Assembly: GCF_000621745.1 (NCBI RefSeq)
Contig: NZ_JHXK01000033.1
Span: forward strand, 1-60,830
DNA: 60,830 nt
From: Clostridium beijerinckii HUN142
GTDB lineage: Bacteria; Bacillota; Clostridia; Clostridiales; Clostridiaceae
Direction: 5' to 3'
Made by a program: the position numbers and the translations under genes. A model generated the notes under the pieces. That model was not told the origin of the DNA. It ran no database searches and worked only from the letters and a program-made list of their open reading frames with translations. Below, piece by piece: positions 34,595-44,586 of the stretch (positions within the stretch are counted from its first letter, which is position 1; every line of letters starts with the position of its first letter).

Positions 34595-36535
34595 ATGAAT
34601 ATAATTACTTTGGAAAATATAAGCAAGAATTATAGTGATAAAATATTATTAAATAATGTTTCGCTAGGAATTAATGATGGAGATAAAATTGGTTTAATTG
34701 GAATAAATGGCGCTGGTAAATCAACGTTTTTAAAAATAGTTTCTGGGCGAGAGGAATTTTTTGATGGGAACATAGTAAAGGGAAAGAGTGTTAGAATTGA
34801 ATATCTCGACCAAAACCCGTTATTTGATCAGGATGCAACTGTTTTAGAGCAAATATTTAAAGGTGACACTAAAGAAATGAAACTTTTAAGAAGATACGAA
34901 GAATTATTAGATAAAATTAATAGTTGCAAAAGTGAAGAATTTGATTCTTTAAATAATGAATTACTTAAAGCTCAAAGCCAAATTGATTCATTAGGTTTGT
35001 GGGATATGGAGAGTGAAGCAAAAACAATTTTAAATAAACTTGGAGTAAAGAATTATTCTGAAAAGGTTGGAAATTTATCTGGAGGACAGAAGAAGAGAAT
35101 AGCACTTGCTTGTTCGCTTATAACACCATGTGATCTTCTTATACTAGATGAGCCTACTAATCATCTAGATTCAGATTCCATTGAATGGCTTGAAGAATTC
35201 CTAAATTCTAGGAAAGGTGCTCTTTTAATGATTACCCATGATAGATATTTTTTAGATAGAGTTACAAATAGAATTATTGAATTGGACAGAGGAAATCTAT
35301 ATTCTTATCCAGGAAATTATACTGCCTTCCTTGAAAAAAAGATTGAAAGAATTGAAGTAGAACAATCACAAGAAGAAAAGAAAAACGCTCTTATAAGGAA
35401 CGAATTAAAATGGGTTAGACGTGGTGCTAAAGCCAGAACTACTAAGCAAAAGGCAAGACTTCAAAGATTTGACGAGTTAGTAAGCGAAGAAAGCATTAAA
35501 AGACAGGAAGATGTAGATATATCATTTGTTGGTTCTAGGCTGGGGAAAAAAGTAGTTGAATTATACGATATATCTAAGTCATTTGGAAATAAAGTTATAA
35601 TTAAAGACTTTAATTATATATTTTTGAGAAATGATAGAATTGGTATCATTGGAGAAAATGGAGCTGGAAAAACAACTTTGGTTAATATTCTTAGAAATAA
35701 ACTTTCTATAGACAATGGAAAAATTGAAATTGGTGATACAGTTAAAATAGGATGTTTTGCACAAGATAACAGTAATATGGATCCAAAGCTAAGAGTAATT
35801 GATTATGTTAAAGAAGGCGGAGAATACATACCAGTAGAAGATGGAACTAAAATAATGGCTTCTACTATGTGTGAAAGATTTCTATTCGATAGCACTATGC
35901 AATATACCCCCATTGAAAAATTATCTGGAGGAGAAAGAAGGAGACTTCATCTTTTAAGAGTCTTAATGGAATCACCTAATTTTCTAATATTAGATGAACC
36001 TACTAACGATTTGGATATTGAAACTTTAAAAATTTTAGAAGACTTTTTAGATAAATTTATGGGAGTAATTATTGTTGTATCTCATGATAGATATTTCTTA
36101 GATAGAATTTGTTCAAAAATATTCTCTTATGAAGGAAATGGGTATATTAAAGAATATAACGGTAACTATAGTGACTTTTTGATTTCAAAAGAAATTGAAA
36201 AAAGTAGATCTGTTGATTCAAGTGATAAAAGCAATAATGAGTCTTTGGCAGATAAAGGAAAGGGATTTAAAGAAAAAACTAAAGATAATAAACCTAAATT
36301 TACTTTTAAAGAACAGAAGGAATATGAAACTATAGACGATGATATTGCTAAATTTGAGGAAAAAATTAATTCATTAGAAAAGGATATGGCAAAGAATGCT
36401 TCAAACTATGGAAAACTAAATGAATTAATGCATGAGAAAGAAGAAGCGCAGAAGGAATTAGACAATAAATACGAGCGATGGGAATATCTAAATGAAATCG
36501 CTGAAGCAATTGAAGAATTTAAAAATAATAACTAA
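34595..36535 (+). CDS. ABC-F family ATPase (Uup/YdiF-like)
   Basis: Soluble tandem-ABC protein of 646 aa without membrane domain, acting on ribosomes or in translation/antibiotic protection. First domain: Walker A GINGAGKSTFLK, signature NLSGGQKKRIALA, LLILDEPTNHLD. Second domain: GENGAGKTTLVN, KLSGGERRRLHLL, FLILDEPTNDLD. The linker between them is rich in Arg/Lys (about 240-300), and the last 100 residues form a coiled coil as in Uup. RBS AAAGGAG. Resistance ABC-Fs also have this layout, so the exact role is open. Confidence 0.88.
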   Translation: MNIITLENISKNYSDKILLNNVSLGINDGDKIGLIGINGAGKSTFLKIVSGREEFFDGNIVKGKSVRIEYLDQNPLFDQDATVLEQIFKGDTKEMKLLRRYEELLDKINSCKSEEFDSLNNELLKAQSQIDSLGLWDMESEAKTILNKLGVKNYSEKVGNLSGGQKKRIALACSLITPCDLLILDEPTNHLDSDSIEWLEEFLNSRKGALLMITHDRYFLDRVTNRIIELDRGNLYSYPGNYTAFLEKKIERIEVEQSQEEKKNALIRNELKWVRRGAKARTTKQKARLQRFDELVSEESIKRQEDVDISFVGSRLGKKVVELYDISKSFGNKVIIKDFNYIFLRNDRIGIIGENGAGKTTLVNILRNKLSIDNGKIEIGDTVKIGCFAQDNSNMDPKLRVIDYVKEGGEYIPVEDGTKIMASTMCERFLFDSTMQYTPIEKLSGGERRRLHLLRVLMESPNFLILDEPTNDLDIETLKILEDFLDKFMGVIIVVSHDRYFLDRICSKIFSYEGNGYIKEYNGNYSDFLISKEIEKSRSVDSSDKSNNESLADKGKGFKEKTKDNKPKFTFKEQKEYETIDDDIAKFEEKINSLEKDMAKNASNYGKLNELMHEKEEAQKELDNKYERWEYLNEIAEAIEEFKNNN

Positions 36536-36603
36536 ATATAATTTTAAAAGGAGGCATTGGGGTTATTTTGAAATTATTAATTTAAATAATCTCACCTAAT
36601 GAA

Positions 36604-36813
36604 ATGGAAGTACATATATATTTAAAAGGAAAAAATGATCCTACTATATTTAATGCGGAAAGAATTGATATATTAGATATAAACATTGAAGGCCGTGACT
36701 ATAAACAAATAAGATATTTTAGAAAAGGAGTCTCTAAATCTCAATATATCAGTGTAGATTTAATTAAAAGAATTAAAGAAGTTAAAAATAAAAATGTAGG
36801 TGATAAACATTGA
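36604..36813 (+). CDS. Small protein of unknown function upstream of the SNF2 helicase
   Basis: A 69-aa protein starting MEVHIYLKGKNDPTIFNAER, with mixed beta/alpha character and a basic C-terminus. Its stop overlaps the TTG start of the helicase by a few bases, arguing for a coupled pair. No RBS lies close before the ATG; AAGGAGG is about 50 nt upstream. No recognised family. Confidence 0.55.
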   Translation: MEVHIYLKGKNDPTIFNAERIDILDINIEGRDYKQIRYFRKGVSKSQYISVDLIKRIKEVKNKNVGDKH

Positions 36814-39800
36814 TAAAACAAATTTTACTAGAGGGTTTTAATAAGAATATAACAAATTCATCTCTTACAAAAGGTCAACGTGTTTTGAAAAATGATTTGT
36901 TAAGAGAAATAAATGTTAAGGTAGATAGAGACTACATAAAAATAAACTCAGCTGTAGTTTCAGAAAGCCTTCTTAGTGAATATTCATGCAAGCTTGAAAT
37001 TGATAATGCTACTAAAGAAATTATAGGGACTCATTGTAGTTGTTTAGATTTTGAGAAAAACGAATTTTCTCGTGATAATTACTGTTGCAAGCATATAATA
37101 GCTACTTTTTATACATTCCTAAGAAATATTGATGAAGATGAAGAATTAAGAGGAAAGATAACTAGCAGTCTATCTCTTAAAGATAACAAAGTTAGAATTA
37201 AGGAGAAGCCTAATGATGATTTGTTATCTTTACTTGTCGGGGATACCGATAAGGAAAAACTAAAATTTGAAATTATTATTAATAAAAATAATTGGTCATC
37301 TAAGCTTCAGGTGGAGTTTAAAATAGGATTAAGAAAAAGCAATAAAATGTATATAGTTAAAGACATTAATCAGTTTTTAACATGCGTTTATAACAAAGTG
37401 CCAATTAAGTATGGGAAAGAATTTACTTTTGATATAAAAACTCAATGCCTTTCTTATGAGGACAGAAGATTAATAAAATTCATGAATAGCATAAAAAATT
37501 TAGCAGATCATGATAGAAATTTTAGACGTTATCAGGATAAATTAATAGAAGGAAAGACTATAACAATCCCTGATATGATGTTTAAAGAATTTTTATATAT
37601 TATAAAAAAGAATAGAGTTTTTTTAGGCGATGGATTCTTTTATAGAATATTGGAATCTGAAATAATAGAGGGAGATATGCCTATTCCTTTTGCTTTATTG
37701 AGCAAGAATAGAAATATAATTTTAGAGGCTCCTAATGGGATACCAGAAGCATTAACTCAAAATGAAGATGTATTTCTATTTGGCACTTCAATATATATTC
37801 CTTCAATAGAACAATGTGAGCGATTATCTCCATATTTAAAAATCTTTAATGCTACTAATAAAGTGAGTTTTAATAAAGCTAATGAAAGTAGGATTTTAAA
37901 GGAATTAATACCGTCGATCCAGAAAGTAACAAGTGATTTAGTTTTATCTAAGGATATTAGAGAAAAAGTTGTAATTGCCCCTGTCAACTTCAGATTTTAT
38001 TTTGATAAAGAGAAGGATATTTCACTATTGTTTAAGGTATCCTATGAAGGACATGAATTTAATTTTTTTGAAGAATACAAAGATAAAATTATTTACAGAG
38101 ATACTAATAAAGAATATGAAGTTTTAGGGGTATTAAAAAGTCTTGGATTTGAAGAAATTAATGGAAGATTATATTTCCTAAGGGACGATGATGACGCTTT
38201 TAAATTCTTTAAATATGAAATAGAAAAGCTTCAAAGGTATGGTGAAGTATTTTATTCTGAGAGATTTAAAGGAATAAAAGATATTAAGAAATCAGATTTT
38301 GTTGGAGAAGTTAGAAAAGGTAAATTTAATTACTTTGAATTCGAATTTAAAATTTCTAATATATCTCCAGAAGAAACTGCAAAAGTACTTAGAAGTTTTA
38401 GAGATAATTTGAAATACTATAAGCTTGAGGATGGAGAATTTTTAGATTTAGAAGATGAAGCGTTAAAAGAAGCATTGACTCTTATAGATAATTTACTATT
38501 GGAAGAAAAACTAAACGAGAACCTTATTAATGTTCCAATTAATAAGGGAGCTTATCTTGAAGATTATTTAGAGGATAAAGAATTAAGATATATAAATAGC
38601 TGTGATGAAATTAAAGAACTTAAGCAAAGACTATGCAATATTAGGGATAAAGCATTTCAACCGCCATATGGGCTTCAAGCTAAACTTAGGGAATATCAGA
38701 AAGAAGGATATAATTGGCTTAGGACTTTAGATTATTTGGGGTTTGGAGGAATACTTGGTGATGAAATGGGACTTGGAAAAACGCTACAAACAATAACCTT
38801 ATTACTTTCAAAACCAAATTCAAAAACTCTTATTATTGCACCTACTTCTTTAATTTATAATTGGAAAAATGAATTTAAGAAATTTGCTCCATCGATGAAA
38901 ATTGCAATTTGCAATGGTGTAAAAGAAGAAAGAGAAGAATTAATTAATGAATATAAAGAATATGATGTAATTTTAACTACTTATAATTTATTACGACGTG
39001 ACATAGAATTATATAATATGAATTTTGATTACTGCATTTTAGATGAAGCGCAAAATATAAAGAATCAATCATCTTTAAGTGCTAAGTCAGTTAAGGAAAT
39101 AAAGGCGAGAATAAGATTTGCGTTGACTGGGACACCAATAGAAAATTCATTAATGGAATTATGGTCAATATTTGATTTTATAATGCCAGGATATTTATAT
39201 AATGAGAAGAAATTTGTAACAAGGTATCATAGAAGGCTTGAAGAAGGACCAGAAATTCTAGAAGAGCTTAATAGACTTGTAAAACCATTTATTCTTAGAA
39301 GATATAAGAAAAATGTAATTAAAGAATTACCTGATAAGATAGAAAAAAGACTTCTTGTTCCTTTAAGTGATGAGCAAAAAGCTGTATATGAAACCTATGC
39401 TAACTATACTAAAGATTTAATTCAAAAGAAAGTCGAAGATTTTGAGTTTAGCAAGAGTAAAATAGAAATTTTAGCTTATATAACTAAGCTTCGTCAGATA
39501 TGCTTAGATCCTTCTGTAACTATGGATAATTACTTAGGCAGTAGTGGGAAAATAGATGCATTAATTGAGTTATTGGAACAAAGTATAGAGGAAGGGCATA
39601 AAATATTAGTATTCTCGCAATTTACTTCTGTATTAAAGAATATAAGCAAAATACTTAAAGAAAAAAAATTCTTATTTTCATACTTAGATGGAACAGTTTC
39701 ATCAATTAATAGAATGAAGATGGTTGACGAATTTAATAATGGTGAAAATACTGTATTCTTAGTATCCTTGAAGGCTGGTGGTACAGGTCTGAATTTAACA

Positions 39801-40067
39801 AGTGCGGATATAGTAATACATTTTGATCCATGGTGGAATCCTGCAGTTGAAGATCAGGCAACTGATAGAGCACATAGAATTGGTCAAAAAAATGTAGTAG
39901 AAGTGATTAAGTTAATTGCTCAAGGAACCATAGAAGAAAAAATAGTAGAACTACAGGATTCTAAAAGAGAGCTAATAAATAGGATTTTAGGTGATGATTT
40001 ATCCGTAGGAGAATTCATACATTCGTTAAATGAAAATGAGATTTTAGAATTATTTAATTATAATTAA
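36810..40067 (+). CDS. SNF2-family helicase/ATPase with SWIM zinc finger
   Basis: DNA translocase of 1085 aa. A SWIM zinc finger lies near residues 70-100 (CSCLDFEKN ... CCKHI). The bacterial SNF2 N-terminal region follows, then the motor: GDEMGLGKTLQTI (Walker A), ILDEAQ (motif II), ALTGTPIENSLMELWSIFDF (motif III), SLKAGGTGLNLTSADIVIHF and DQATDRAHRIGQ (V-VI). TTG start with AGGTGA 8 nt upstream, overlapping the 69-aa gene. Length and layout are normal for HepA-like proteins of Firmicutes. Role in transcription recycling or DNA repair is an inference from family. Confidence 0.92.
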   Translation: MIKQILLEGFNKNITNSSLTKGQRVLKNDLLREINVKVDRDYIKINSAVVSESLLSEYSCKLEIDNATKEIIGTHCSCLDFEKNEFSRDNYCCKHIIATFYTFLRNIDEDEELRGKITSSLSLKDNKVRIKEKPNDDLLSLLVGDTDKEKLKFEIIINKNNWSSKLQVEFKIGLRKSNKMYIVKDINQFLTCVYNKVPIKYGKEFTFDIKTQCLSYEDRRLIKFMNSIKNLADHDRNFRRYQDKLIEGKTITIPDMMFKEFLYIIKKNRVFLGDGFFYRILESEIIEGDMPIPFALLSKNRNIILEAPNGIPEALTQNEDVFLFGTSIYIPSIEQCERLSPYLKIFNATNKVSFNKANESRILKELIPSIQKVTSDLVLSKDIREKVVIAPVNFRFYFDKEKDISLLFKVSYEGHEFNFFEEYKDKIIYRDTNKEYEVLGVLKSLGFEEINGRLYFLRDDDDAFKFFKYEIEKLQRYGEVFYSERFKGIKDIKKSDFVGEVRKGKFNYFEFEFKISNISPEETAKVLRSFRDNLKYYKLEDGEFLDLEDEALKEALTLIDNLLLEEKLNENLINVPINKGAYLEDYLEDKELRYINSCDEIKELKQRLCNIRDKAFQPPYGLQAKLREYQKEGYNWLRTLDYLGFGGILGDEMGLGKTLQTITLLLSKPNSKTLIIAPTSLIYNWKNEFKKFAPSMKIAICNGVKEEREELINEYKEYDVILTTYNLLRRDIELYNMNFDYCILDEAQNIKNQSSLSAKSVKEIKARIRFALTGTPIENSLMELWSIFDFIMPGYLYNEKKFVTRYHRRLEEGPEILEELNRLVKPFILRRYKKNVIKELPDKIEKRLLVPLSDEQKAVYETYANYTKDLIQKKVEDFEFSKSKIEILAYITKLRQICLDPSVTMDNYLGSSGKIDALIELLEQSIEEGHKILVFSQFTSVLKNISKILKEKKFLFSYLDGTVSSINRMKMVDEFNNGENTVFLVSLKAGGTGLNLTSADIVIHFDPWWNPAVEDQATDRAHRIGQKNVVEVIKLIAQGTIEEKIVELQDSKRELINRILGDDLSVGEFIHSLNENEILELFNYN

Positions 40068-40100
40068 CAATAAGCTACCAGCAATTATGAAGGTGATTAT

Positions 40101-40808
40101 ATGGAGAATACAATAAATGAACTGACAAACTACTTAAGGGAAGTTAATACTGCATCTATAATTTTAAGGCTTACTCTTGCTACAATTTGTGCAGGAATTA
40201 TTGGGCTTGAAAGAGGAAGAAAAAAAAGACCTGCAGGCTTTAGAACGCATATATTAGTTTGTATTGGTGCAACTTTAATTATGATTACTGGGCAATACAT
40301 GAGAGATATATTGCACATTCAGGATGATGTAAGCAGAATGGGTGCTCAAGTTATAAGTGGTATTGGATTCTTAGGAGCAGGTACTATTATCGTAGTTGGG
40401 CGTAATGAAGTTAAAGGCCTTACAACTGCAGCTGGTCTTTGGGCCTGTGCATGTATGGGACTTGCCATTGGAATTGGCTTTTATGAAGGCGCTATTATAT
40501 CATGCTTTTTTTTATTAAGTGTATTAACAGTACTTCATAAAGCAGATTTACATTATAGAGCTCAGTCTAACGAATTGGATATATATGCTGAACTCAAGCA
40601 TATAGCAGGCGTTACTAACTTTATGAATGCAATAAAATTAGATGGAACAAAAATTTCTAATCTAGAACTTAAGAAAGCAAAAGAGCTTGACAATCATATA
40701 ATTGGGCTTAAAATGACTTTAACATTACCTGAAAAAATTAATCATTCAGAGTATATTTTAAAGCTTCATAGCCTTGAAAATGTAATTACAATAGAGGAAA
40801 TTATGTAA
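40101..40808 (+). CDS. MgtC/SapB-family membrane protein
   Basis: Membrane protein of 235 aa. The N-terminal MgtC domain has RLTLATICAGIIGLERGRKK, FRTHILVCIGATLIM and GIGFLGAGTIIV with about four helices; the C-terminal 90 residues are soluble and ACT-like. MgtC proteins are tied to Mg2+ limitation and regulation of P-type or F-type ATPases. Preceded by GAAGGTGAT. A fragment of this gene (40373-40563) is duplicated at 52631-52820. Confidence 0.9.
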   Translation: MENTINELTNYLREVNTASIILRLTLATICAGIIGLERGRKKRPAGFRTHILVCIGATLIMITGQYMRDILHIQDDVSRMGAQVISGIGFLGAGTIIVVGRNEVKGLTTAAGLWACACMGLAIGIGFYEGAIISCFFLLSVLTVLHKADLHYRAQSNELDIYAELKHIAGVTNFMNAIKLDGTKISNLELKKAKELDNHIIGLKMTLTLPEKINHSEYILKLHSLENVITIEEIM

Positions 40809-40821
40809 GTTTTTATGGAAT

Positions 40822-40875
40822 AAAATACAAGGGGAAATTTAGACTTTTTTGAATTTTCCCTTGTATTTTCCTTTG
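40822..40875 (+). terminator. Intrinsic terminator after mgtC-like gene
   Basis: AAAATACAAGGGGAAATT (40822-40839) pairs with AATTTTCCCTTGTATTTT (40852-40869); T-rich tail. Nothing else is seen until the Rrf2 control region. Confidence 0.88.
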
Positions 40876-41069
40876 CTATGGGCAAAAAATAATAAGCCCA
40901 TAATTCAATATATATTTTTGATCAGATACGATTTGATATCTTTAATATACCTAAAAACTTTTCAAATTCAATTAACAGAAATTTAAGTAGTAATTCTTTA
41001 AACCTCTTACAGTTTTTTCTCACTATTTCTTAGACCACCTCATTTTGTAGTTACTTTAGAATTAAGTAT

Positions 41070-41226
41070 ATTATAGAGTTTATTTGTTTGCGATTATAAT
41101 CACATTAATTAATTTTGTCAATATTTTAAGTTTAGCTAATTTTGCATATTATAAATAAGGGCGAAAAATAATTATTGACAAGATCAGCTATTATATTTAT
41201 TATTATAGACAAATAGACTCTATAAT
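41070..41226 (+). promoter_or_regulatory. Rrf2 gene promoter flanked by an inverted pair of 18-bp sites
   Basis: ATTATAGAGTTTATTTGT (41070-41087) and ACAAATAGACTCTATAAT (41209-41226) are inverted copies with one mismatch, 120 bp apart. Between them lie TTGACA (41175-41180) and TATTAT (41198-41203) at 17-bp spacing. The second site covers the predicted transcription start, suggesting autorepression by the Rrf2 protein, possibly with looping. This is inference from position and symmetry. Confidence 0.55.
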
Positions 41227-41246
41227 GTCTTTTAGGAGGTTTTGAT

Positions 41247-41660
41247 TTGAAATATACAAAAGCAACAAATTATGCGCTACATACAATTGTATATATGATG
41301 GAAAATGCCAAAAGTGAGAAATTAAGCGTCAGTGCTCTGGCTGAACACTTTAATGTATCCACTACATATCTTTCGAAAATTTTAACTCAGCTGGTAAAAG
41401 CTGATTTAATCGAGTCAACACCAGGTACAAATGGAGGTTACGTTTTACGTAAAAACATAAAGTCTATTTCTTTTATGGATGTTATTAAAGCAACTGAAGG
41501 AACTGGCTCATTATTTGTTTGCAATTTAAATGAAAATAGCAAATGTTTGATTGAAAAAGTAATGGCAGAAGCTGAAAATGTACTAGAAAATTATCTAGAA
41601 GATAAAAAACTATATGATCTGACTCAAAATAAATCAAACTGTAAAACCAACAAAGAGTAA
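41247..41660 (+). CDS. Rrf2-family transcriptional regulator
   Basis: Winged-helix regulator of 137 aa starting at TTG after AGGAGG. MKYTKATNYALHTIVYM, then LAEHFNVSTTYLSKILTQLVKA and TPGTNGGYVL, are Rrf2 signatures. Only two cysteines (VCNLNENSKC) occur in the region where IscR/NsrR have three cluster ligands, so a cluster of the usual type is uncertain. It is 83 bp upstream of a MATE exporter, its likely target, and has a paired operator in its promoter. Confidence 0.9.
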   Translation: MKYTKATNYALHTIVYMMENAKSEKLSVSALAEHFNVSTTYLSKILTQLVKADLIESTPGTNGGYVLRKNIKSISFMDVIKATEGTGSLFVCNLNENSKCLIEKVMAEAENVLENYLEDKKLYDLTQNKSNCKTNKE

Positions 41661-41743
41661 ATATTTACCCATATTATATGGGTTTTTATATTGGGATTGC
41701 AGATATTATATATCTTTAATATATCTAAAGGAGAAGTTACATA

Positions 41744-43171
41744 ATGGACAAAATACAAGAACTTGAACAAAAGCCTATTGGAAAATTACTTATACAATAT
41801 TCAGTTCCAACAGTACTAAGTTTATTGATTAATTCACTTTATATAGTAATTGATCGGATGTTTATAGGAAATATCCCAAAAGTCGGTACTCTAGCCTTAA
41901 CTGGAATTGGCCTTACAATGCCTATTACGTTAATTGTCGTAGCGCTATCTGCTCTTATATCAATGGGTGCCAGCTCTAATATCTCTATGAAACTCGGAGA
42001 AGATAATAAAGAAGAAGCTGAAAATTTTGCTGGAAATGCATTATCCCTAAGCATTGTTTTAGGGCTTTTGGTCACCAGTTTGTATCTGATATTTCAAAAT
42101 TCAATATTAGGATGGCTCGGTATAAACGGTGAAATATTATCTTATACCAAAGATTTTATTACAATCATCATGGCTGGTACTATTTTTAATATGCTGGGAT
42201 TTTCTCTGCCTTTTATCGTTCGCTCTGACGGTAATCCTATATTTTCAGCTGTGATTACAATTACAGGGTGCATTCTTAATATATTTCTTGATGCCTTATT
42301 CATATATGTATTTCACATGGGCATAAAAGGAGCAGCTATTGCAACTGTACTTGCTCAGTTTACTACAGTAATTCTTGGACTTTATTATTTGATAAAATTA
42401 AAAAATACCTTAATGCTTAAAAAGAGCAATTTTAAATTACATCTTTTAATTATAAAGGATATTTTTTTAATTGGATTAGTTCCATTTTCTAATCAAATAT
42501 CCATAAGTATTGCACAAATTGTAAGCAATTATTCTTTAAACTTATATGGTGGAGAGTTGGCAATTGGAGCAATGACTGTACTAAACTCCATTACAATGTT
42601 ATTTTTGATGCCAGTTTATGGAATAGCCCAGGGCTTCCAGCCAATCATCGGTTATAATTATGCCAAAAAGAACTATGACAGAACGCTGAAGACTCTTGCC
42701 CTTGCTGTTTTTTTTAGCACTGGATTCTTGGCAGTTGGTACTATAATTATGCAGCTATTTCCCAAATTCGCAGTTAGTCTTTTTACGCAGAACCCTGAAC
42801 TTGTGAATATTTCTATAAATGGCTTAAAAAAATATACAGTGCTTATTTTTCTTGTTTCTATTCCTACATTTGGAGCTGGATTCATGATGCTTACAGGTAA
42901 ACCTAAAACGGCCGTATTATTAAGCATATCAAGGCAATCAGTGATATTAGCACTAACTATATTTTTCTTACCAAAGGTAATTGGTCAAGACGGACTATGG
43001 TTCGCTCAACCTATAACAGACCTTTTATCTAGCATTATCACAATTATAATATTCATAAAAGGATATAGTGATATTTTATACAAAAAAAAACATCAACAAG
43101 GGTGTAAGAAAGACAATACCCAGGATACTTTAGTAAGTAAATTTTTATTTAACACTTTCTTTGGTGATTAG
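41744..43171 (+). CDS. MATE-family efflux transporter (second, MepA-like)
   Basis: Twelve-helix MATE antiporter, 475 aa. EQKPIGKLLIQYSVPTVLSL, IDRMFIGNIPKVGTLALTGI and the GIAQGFQPIIGYNYAKKNYD segment are typical of the MepA subgroup. The C-terminal 25 residues are polar with Cys/His-rich KHQQGCKKD. RBS AAAGGAGAAG. It is probably cotranscribed with and regulated by Rrf2. Confidence 0.9.
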   Translation: MDKIQELEQKPIGKLLIQYSVPTVLSLLINSLYIVIDRMFIGNIPKVGTLALTGIGLTMPITLIVVALSALISMGASSNISMKLGEDNKEEAENFAGNALSLSIVLGLLVTSLYLIFQNSILGWLGINGEILSYTKDFITIIMAGTIFNMLGFSLPFIVRSDGNPIFSAVITITGCILNIFLDALFIYVFHMGIKGAAIATVLAQFTTVILGLYYLIKLKNTLMLKKSNFKLHLLIIKDIFLIGLVPFSNQISISIAQIVSNYSLNLYGGELAIGAMTVLNSITMLFLMPVYGIAQGFQPIIGYNYAKKNYDRTLKTLALAVFFSTGFLAVGTIIMQLFPKFAVSLFTQNPELVNISINGLKKYTVLIFLVSIPTFGAGFMMLTGKPKTAVLLSISRQSVILALTIFFLPKVIGQDGLWFAQPITDLLSSIITIIIFIKGYSDILYKKKHQQGCKKDNTQDTLVSKFLFNTFFGD

Positions 43172-43401
43172 TGTAGTAATTGTATTAAAGGCTGCACCTT
43201 AAATATAACGAAAAATAGTTACTATAGAAATTTGGTTCATTTATATGATTATAGAGAGTGATAGTTAGGTTTATTATATGGTTTGTTGAGAAGTGATGCA
43301 GGCGTGTAAAAAATGGGCATCTTAAATTTGTCCTAGCTAATATAGAGATAAACTTAGGATGTTCTTTAAAAATTAAATAATTTAACATTTACAATTTGTG
43401 C

Positions 43402-43434
43402 TATAATTAACGAACGATAATAAAAAAGTTATCG
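43402..43434 (+). promoter_or_regulatory. Candidate -10 and operator of the WYL regulator gene
   Basis: TATAAT at 43402-43407 is followed at the expected start by CGATAA-N8-TTATCG (43415-43434). The palindrome could be an autoregulatory site. Nothing else is recognised in 43172-43400; a 67-codon minus-strand frame there is not convincing. Confidence 0.35.
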
Positions 43435-43527
43435 ATAGAAAATTTGTCTAACTAAGTTAAATTTATACTAAGTTTTAAATGAAATTAGCACAATAAATGT
43501 CGTTTCAATGTAAAGGAGTGTTTATAA

Positions 43528-44430
43528 TTGAAAATTGATCGCTTACTTGGAATAATAACAATTCTCTTAAATAGTGAGAAAATAAAAGCTAAATATTTAG
43601 CTGAAAAATTTGAAGTATCGATACGTACTATTTATAGAGATATTGAAGATATTTGTAAAGCTGGAGTACCAATTATAACTTTTCAAGGTGGAGATGGTGG
43701 AATAGGGATTGTTAAGGAATACAAATTAGATAAAAGTGTATTAACTAAAAATGAACTTGAGAGTATTTTAATTGGACTAAAAAGTATACAAAGCATGTTT
43801 ATAGATAAAAATATTGATTTACTTTTAGAAAAGCTTAACCCAAAACAAGAAGATGTTATATCAGTTAACAACATTATTATTGACTTAGCTTCATTTCATC
43901 AGGCTAGCTTAAAGGAAAAAATTGAAGTAATAAGAAAAGCAATAAATGAAAGAAAAGAACTATCTTTTCGTTATTATTCAAAAACTGGTATTTATGAAAG
44001 AAATATAGAACCATATCTTGTTATATTTAGATTATCAGCATGGAATGTTTTGGGCTTCTGTGAAGAAGAAAATGATTTTATATTATTCAAACTTACACGA
44101 ATGACGGATATCATATTGTCAGATACTATTTTTAATGTTAGAGATATTCCGGAAGAAAAACTTAAAAAAAAGGATTTCTTTAATGATAGGTATACTGTAA
44201 CTATGTTAATAGATCGTTCTCTTGAATATAAGTTAATTGATTATATTGAATTTAGTTCCTATGAAATAACTAATGATAATCGAATAAAAATAGATATGCC
44301 ATATATAAATTATGAATTCATAATGCAACTTATATTAAGCTTTGGAGATAAGGTAGAAGTTTTATCACCTAAACATGTTATAGAAGATTTAAAAATTCGT
44401 GTAGAAAATATTTTAAATAAATATAAATGA
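43528..44430 (+). CDS. HTH_11/WYL-domain transcriptional regulator (YafY-like)
   Basis: One-component regulator of 300 aa, TTG start after AAAGGAGTG. The N-terminal HTH reads KAKYLAEKFEVSIRTIYRDI. The WYL domain (about 130-220) contains ERKELSFRYYSKTG and LSAWNVLGFCEEENDFILFK; the C-terminal extension follows. WYL domains sense small ligands or nucleic acids. No obvious target is adjacent, though the patatin gene lies 156 bp downstream. Confidence 0.88.
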   Translation: MKIDRLLGIITILLNSEKIKAKYLAEKFEVSIRTIYRDIEDICKAGVPIITFQGGDGGIGIVKEYKLDKSVLTKNELESILIGLKSIQSMFIDKNIDLLLEKLNPKQEDVISVNNIIIDLASFHQASLKEKIEVIRKAINERKELSFRYYSKTGIYERNIEPYLVIFRLSAWNVLGFCEEENDFILFKLTRMTDIILSDTIFNVRDIPEEKLKKKDFFNDRYTVTMLIDRSLEYKLIDYIEFSSYEITNDNRIKIDMPYINYEFIMQLILSFGDKVEVLSPKHVIEDLKIRVENILNKYK

Positions 44431-44460
44431 ACATGACAAACTATTGTCATGTTCATTTTG
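44427..44460 (+). terminator. Intrinsic terminator overlapping the WYL gene stop
   Basis: AACATGACA pairs with TGTCATGTT, then CATTTTG. The left arm begins at the TGA stop codon. Confidence 0.75.
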
Positions 44461-44586
44461 CTATTATGAGATAGATGATTCAGATAGAGAAAATAAGCTA
44501 TATATAATATAGAAAGGAGATAGAAAATAATAATAAAATAAAAAAATATAAAGATAGAATTAAATAATATTTAAAGGAGAATAACA

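Noticed and set aside
41744..43171. Treating the two MATE genes (11959 and 41744) as a recent duplication
   Set aside because: They differ in N-terminal motifs and overall sequence and belong to different subgroups with different regulators.
43185..43388. 67-codon minus-strand frame in the MATE-WYL gap
   Set aside because: No RBS, no recognisable motif, and the plus strand there looks like promoter DNA.
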